Positions 58,564 through 64,000 of a stretch of DNA of 64,000 bases are shown piece after piece; positions within the stretch are counted from its first letter, which is position 1, and every line of letters starts with the position of its first letter. The stretch is from Bidens hawaiensis (lineage: Eukaryota; Streptophyta; Magnoliopsida; Asterales; Asteraceae): contig JAIQDT010000295.1 of NCBI GenBank assembly GCA_021521415.1, positions 930,001 to 994,000 on the forward strand, read 5' to 3'. A program made the position numbers and the translations under genes. Under the pieces are notes generated by a model. It did not search any database. It was given only the letters and a program-made list of their open reading frames with translations, and was not told the DNA's origin.

Positions 58564-61109
58564 ATGGAGGCCCAGAATGTTACTATGTTACACGAGATTG
58601 ATGTGCTTAGATCTACTCCATCAACCATTAAGGTAAAAGTGTTGAAGGTTTGGAGTGTCAAGGATAATAATAAACCTAATGAAGATTTCTTGATGGAAAT
58701 GGTTTTTATGGATGAATCGGTATTTTTTTTACCATTTATGTTTATGAATAGTTTTCCCGTTTTTTAATGTTAATAATTATATTTTGTATTATTAACAATT
58801 CAGGGTAACCGAATGCAGTCTACAGTTTTTAAATAAGATATATTCCGTTTCAAACGTTATTTAAACGAGAATGCTACATTAATTATAGTCAACCCTAGCC
58901 TTGGATCTAATGCATCTAATTACAAGGTTATCGACTGCCCTAATAAGTTAGTTTTAAACTCCAGTACCCATGTTAATCCTTGTAATCAGTTTGATGGTCC
59001 TACATTCGGTTTTAATTTTTACTCATTCAAGTCAGTTATTGATAAAGAGATCCCGTTGAAGCTACTATAGGTATTATTTACATACTTTTATGTTTTTATT
59101 ATTTATGAACATTTTTGGTATTTCTAATTCTTTAATCGGATCTTTTCCATATATAATTGGACATGTTGTTCATGTTTTTAAAGATAACAATTCTAATATG
59201 AGAGATGTTAAAGAAAGTGCAAGATTAACTATGGAGGTTTCTAATATCAGGTAAATATTTTTTATTAATTTATATTTCTGTTATTATTAATATTATTTTG
59301 TCATATAACAATTATTTTATTTTTGTTTACAGCGGTGACAGTGTTTACGTCACTCTTTGGGGGGATTACGCATCACAGTTCTCTAAGTATGTTGTTGAGC
59401 ATTTTAATGAATCACATATGATTATTCTCATGCAATTTGGTAGAGTTAAATACCATAAAGGTTTGTTTTATTTTTTTTATCTGTAATTTATTTTCTCGTT
59501 GTCACTTTCTTATTTTAATATTATATCATAATGACTGTATTTTTTTTCTTTTTTTAGAGAAACCGTATGTGTCTAATTCCTACGGTTCTGATGTTACTCG
59601 TGTTTTCATGAATGATAGTATTTATGAGATTGAAGATAATAGGACACGGTAATATTATTATTAGGTTTCCTGATTGTCTATTCAATTTTTTATTTGTTGA
59701 AATTTCTAACATTTTTTAAATGATGTTTCTGCAGTTTGTTTGAATTTTTGGAACTCAATGTTGATGGTCCTGTTCGTAGGCCGATTCCTGTTAAGTTGAT
59801 GCCTACTCTTGATGAAGAGTTTCTGATGGTTACATCATTTTTCAACATTTGTGAAATTTGCACTATATTGCAGGTAATTTATAATAATGACATATAATTA
59901 TAATTTCTAACATTTACCGAACGCTTATGTTATTATTTTTAATTGATTAATTTCAGCCTAAGAGTATTATAGTACTCGGGACCATAATGGCTGTTTGTCC
60001 CGACTCAAAATGGTACTATGTAGGTTGCAATAGTTGTAGTCGTAAGGTGAGCGTGACTGTTGTCGAAGGCAAAGATGTTTATGAATACAAGAATCAGAGA
60101 TGTAACACTTTGGGTGTTACACCTACTCCTAGGTATAGTGTATATTGTATAAGTAAATATGTTTTAATAATAAATGTTGTTATGTTGTTGATTACAAATT
60201 TCTTTCAGGTTTAAGATTAGGCTAAGAGTTTAAGATGGCAGTGGTGTTGTTTCGTTGACACTTTTTGATCGGGATGCCAAACTTATTATCAACAAAACAG
60301 CATCTGAATTGCTTGCTGCTAAAGATGAGGTTATGTTATTATTTATTCATATTCTACTGCTTACTTTTTAATTTATATGAAACACTTTTTATGTAACATA
60401 TGTTTTTTTATAAATATTTTTGGATGATGTTGGGCTTGGTGGATTTCCCGGTGAGTTGAACTGTTTTTTAGAAAAGAAGTTTGCTTTTAAAGTTGAAATT
60501 GCCGATTTCAATTTTAGGAATAATGTTGAGGTATACGGTATATCAAAGCTAACAGATGATCAACAAATAATTTCTGCTATTGAGAAAAGAATAATGCCTG
60601 AGTTTATAGTGGTAAATTCATCTGCCTTTAAATTGAATTATCAACTACATTATAGCCTTATATCTTATTTTTTTGTATTATATTTGTAGCCTTCTGATTC
60701 TGGATCTCTTACATTTGGAAATTCTTTAACTGATCTTCAATCTACAAGCTCTGCTTCTTTAAAGGTTTTTTCCCTTTCTATGTATTTTACATTATTTGTT
60801 TTTTTGGTTTGTTTTTATATTTGTTTTTACACCTTATTTTTTTTGATAGATTTCTGAGAATGGTGATAACAAGACTCCAATTTCTTATCCTTTGGTTGAT
60901 GAGGAATTGAATGAGATCAAGTTGTCAAGTAGTGATTCCGATGACAAACTGAAGCGTAAACTTGTGGATGTTTTTGATGGTGATAACCATGGGCCTTTTC
61001 TTCTACAAAGTCCAAGACAGGTGATGTTCAAGGTGATTATGAGTTTGTTAATGCTGTTGGAACAAGCAAGAATAGTGTTAAACTTCTTACTCCTAAGGTC
61101 GAGAAGTGA
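58564..61109 (+). pseudogene. RPA70-like (replication protein A large subunit) gene, broken
   Basis: An eleven-exon model from visible GT/AG sites: 58564-58719, 58804-59070, about 59150-59250, 59333-59460, 59558-59648, 59736-59873, 59957-60132, 60209-60329, about 60422-60611, 60690-60764, 60850-61109. Exons 1-3 correspond to the first OB fold, exons 4-6 to the second (VYVTLWGDYASQF), and exons 7-9 to the third, with a Cys-based zinc ribbon (GCNSCSRK, then NQRCN) and GSGVVSLTLFDRDA. The tail is Ser/Asp-rich with KRKLVDVFDGDN. RPA binds single-stranded DNA; Helitron copies are thought to aid rolling-circle transposition. Damage: in-frame TAA at 58834, TAG at the end of exon 2, TAA in exon 8 (GTT TAA GAT), lost AG acceptors before exons 3 and 9, and a frameshift near 61018. 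The start is the first ATG in frame. It is shorter than host RPA70 and lacks its N-terminal domain, as Helitron copies do. Confidence 0.8.
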
Positions 61110-61810
61110 CTTCAACATATATTTCACATTTTTATAATAAATACACCTGAGTCTGTTCGGTGTTATTTCTATTTAAGACTTAATTTTGGTGGTGTTTTTG
61201 AAGACTTGATTGTTGGTTTTATTTTTGTTCACATACATTTATCATGGTGGTTTTTTATTTCTTTATATTATCATTAACCTTATTTTGTTTCTATTGTGTA
61301 TTGCAAGTCACTAATTTTATTTTAATTATTTAATGGTATGTTATTTAAAATTTTAATTCGATAAATTTGATGGAATTGTATTAGTCTCTCAAAAATGTAA
61401 CTACCTTCTCCCAAAGTTTAAATTTAAGAGAAATATAAATATTAAAGATATTGTACTTAACTTATACTCCACTTTAAATATATTCCAATTATTAAATGTG
61501 ATGTTTATATTTTCAAGAAACCTGTTTACCCTATAATGACCCGGGTTTAAAACCGACCTTTTGTATCATTTATAACAATATTATAATTTTTTAATCTATT
61601 TTTACAATCCGATCAATATCAACATCAGGCTTTGATTCTTTTTCCAGGTTTCGAAGGTAAGTTTTTTCCTTCAACCCTAATTAGTTTTTGATTTTGTCCC
61701 ATATAATCCCTCTTTTTAGATTTTTCTTCTTAATTATTCATATTCTTCATCATTAATGTTAAATTTTTAGTTTTTGTCTAGGCTAATTACCATTGTTATT
61801 TGTTAATCAG
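61110..61810. other. Spacer between RPA-like and B3-like genes
   Basis: AT-rich with no frame of note. The end (61610-61810) looks like a 5' untranslated exon and intron of the B3-like gene: TTTCGAAG before GTAAG near 61660 and an AG directly before the ATG at 61811. Confidence 0.35.
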
Positions 61811-64000
61811 ATGGATTATCCTGCACTAGCTGTGTTTAATCAATCATCCCTTGAACATATGGTCAGTATTTACCATTTAAAAGTAGTTGTTATTATTATG
61901 TACTTATAATTGTGAGGTTAGTATATTAAAATATGGTTTCTGTTATATTCTATAGAAAATTCCCAAAGATTATTTTAAGCTTCTTTTTCCACATGATCCT
62001 CTCAATGAGACTGTTTCCATCACCCATCTAAACCAAGAGTGGACTGTTGATATTGAATTGAGCATTGATAAGTATATATTTGCCAATGGATGGTTCCCAT
62101 TTGTAAAAGACAACGGTTTCTTATTTGGAGATATTTTGGTTTTCTTTCCCACTCGACCACACAAGTGGAGATTGTTATATGTTCCAGAACATCCGGACTG
62201 GAGGCATGAGGTTTTTGATGTCTATGTCTCTTATCCAACACTTTTTTATGTATTGTGTTTAATATCTTTATTAAGTATTAATGTTTTGTATAAACTTAAA
62301 AGATATTATAGAACATATGTTTATCATATCTTGGTCTTTGTCATACATGTTGATGTGGTGTTATTGTTATTATAAATGTTATAGAATTTTATGTTTAGTA
62401 TATATTAAATTAACTTATTTAGCATATGTTTTATTTTTTCATAGTATATGTTTTCCATATTTGATTATAACTAACAAATAAATGTGTTTAAATTTTTTAA
62501 TTTCATATGATTCTTCTAGAATATATAATTCAAATTCAATACCTGCCCCTTCTATTTTCCTTTTATGTTAATTTGTATTCTAACAAATATGCCGCCTATT
62601 AACTAAGTTAGAATCTAATTTTAAAAAATGTTTTAAATACCTAATCATCTTTTAGGTTTAACGTCTTCTTTTTCATTCTCCATGCCGTCTTTCATGTATT
62701 TCTCCATTCCTTACTTTCTAAATTTCTTCGTATAATGTATAGATTAACTTTTCACGATTCTTATATAACTTATATTTCTTAGATTAATACGTCAATAACG
62801 AAAATTTTACATAAACATTATTGTGTTTGATGTAGAAAGATTATTTTGGTTATGACAACTTCTTTTCTCATGCTTATCGAAGATCCCAAATTTCCTATTC
62901 AGGTATTCTTAAAATTATATGATAATATATTTCTCTAAACATTCAATACCTAATTGTTGTAAATGTTAATTTTTTTGTTAGGAAATTCCCATAGAATTTA
63001 TCTTGCAAAATTCTTCAATGTTTAACGTGTTGCCTAAAACAGTAGAAATTCATCATTACAAAGGATCATCGATAGTGGAGTTAAAAAAACTAGAAAAAAC
63101 AGTTGGTTTGGGTAATGGAGTTCTTGATCTATTGTCTTCTTTGAAGATTCGTCCTTATTAGAGAATTATTTTTATTTCATTTGAAGATGATAGTAAATGG
63201 TTACTTAGAACTCCTTCGAAGAAGGCAATTTCTACTGGGCATCGACAGACATTTGTTTTATACGATCATAACAGAATGAATGATAAATTGGTATAATTCT
63301 TATTAACTGTTATTACTTAATAGTCAGTTTTATAAATATATATATTAAAATGGTTTTTAACATATAGTATGTTTTCCTATTTTCTTTACAGGCTGTTTCA
63401 AAGAAGAATATTGAAACTCAGTTTCAAGACTCGCTTCATATCAGAGTAATTAAGTTTATTTTTGATCATAACCATTCATGGGAGATCAGTTTTAAATTTT
63501 ACAAAAAACAGTATTTGTTTGGTGACGGTTGGAAACAGTTGGTTCAAGATTTGTGTTTCAGAGATGGTGACGTTCTATGGTTGAAGTATGTTAACAATTC
63601 TACCATTGATTTAAGAGTGTATGACAAGAACGGTATTCCTTTATTGTTTCCACATTTACCACCAATTGTTTGTCATCAATTAACAAACTTCAATCCGAAT
63701 GGTGAACATACAGTCGATTCTCCATATTGCCAATCGGTAGTTGGTTATTTTCACAATACAGGTTTGAATCATGATAAAAAAATAAGGCTGAAAACTCTAA
63801 TTGTTATTCAGAGTTCCGTAAGAAGATTGAATATCGTATGGTAATAAATATAATTACCCTTTTATTTTTTGTTATGTTTTTTTAACTGTAAAAATAATCA
63901 TATAAAATTTGTATGTTTTTTTCTTAGCGATTACCAGCTGAGGTCGGGAGACTTGCAAATCTGAAAAAGAAACGCTTAATTAAGTTCAAAAGTTTAGTGT
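61811..64000 (+). pseudogene. B3-domain (REM-like) DNA-binding protein gene, partial, with a stop
   Basis: Exon model: 61811-61861 (MDYPALAVFNQSSLEHM), 61956-62210, 62836-62902, about 62982-63295, 63392-63840, 63928 to beyond the window. Exon 2 is a B3 domain (KIPKDYFKLLFP, W-TVDIELS, FANGWFPFVKDNGF, FGDILVFF). Exon 5 is a second one (IRVIKFIFDHNHSWEISF, LFGDGWKQLVQDLCF, GDVLWLKY). Exon 6 begins a third (RLPAEVGRLANLKKK). B3 domains bind DNA in plant transcription factors of the ABI3/ARF/REM groups; multiple B3 domains point to REM. Exon 4 has an in-frame TAG after KIRPY and phase problems at its start, and exon 5 changes frame before its donor, so I call it a pseudogene or a mis-modelled gene. 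It lies on the same strand as the RPA-like gene, 0.7 kb downstream. Confidence 0.6.

Overview
This is a transposon-dominated stretch of plant nuclear DNA: AT-rich, with long (TA)n tracts, plant-type LTR retrotransposons primed by initiator-Met or Asp tRNA, Helitrons, MITE-like foldbacks and a SINE. I infer a eudicot, probably Asteraceae, because the open reading frames at the left end resemble composite-family retroelement ORFs that I remember but could not check. I see no intact host gene. Every coding region is broken by stops, frameshifts or insertions, or runs off the window.

Layout. 1-4267: internal region and start of the 3' LTR of a retroelement carrying ORFs of unknown function. 4268-14209: a composite of Ty3/gypsy (Tekay-type chromovirus) pieces, in order a truncated LTR, a broken pol with chromodomain, a 3.0 kb LTR, a gag-only internal region and a 2.2 kb LTR. 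14210-16334: AT-rich DNA with a (TA)n-anchored element and a 215 bp MITE. 16335-18431: minus-strand solo LTR. 18437-19540: minus-strand remnants of a tyrosyl-DNA phosphodiesterase-like gene, with a SINE inserted in the exon. 19707-24460: (TA)n, a foldback element and a roughly 4 kb inverted/direct-repeat element. 24477-25326, 30048-31775 and 31817-32446: three Helitron-like elements. 26017-27119: LTR-like sequence next to a minus-strand solo LTR (27120-29783) with a perfect 5 bp target duplication.

32873-56061 is an Athila-type gypsy element whose pol is split by a 15,148 bp minus-strand Tekay-type element (39194-54341, duplication GTTTG). That element's 3' LTR is in turn split by a 3,045 bp solo LTR (39813-42857, duplication TTAGA). 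The arithmetic closes: removing the inner insertion and one TTAGA leaves 3,090 bp against 3,089 bp for the sister LTR. 56062-64000 starts with a Helitron-like 5' end inside an (AAT)n tract. It then carries a broken RPA70-like gene (the ssDNA-binding accessory gene typical of plant Helitrons) and a B3-domain gene that leaves the window.

The most interesting signals are structural. Eight LTRs of at least three families carry a small hairpin next to CTCAC at 257-289 bp from the LTR 3' end, and its stem sequence changes in a compensated way. LTRs of the first family place TATA boxes 148-185 bp from the LTR start, so the remaining 2-3 kb would be a transcribed leader. That leader is packed with palindromic ATTCGTTA/TAACGAAT arrays, triple GGGGC/GCCCC hairpins, an 11 bp stem holding a GGTAAGT donor-like sequence, and unrelated tandem repeats at the same relative place in each copy.
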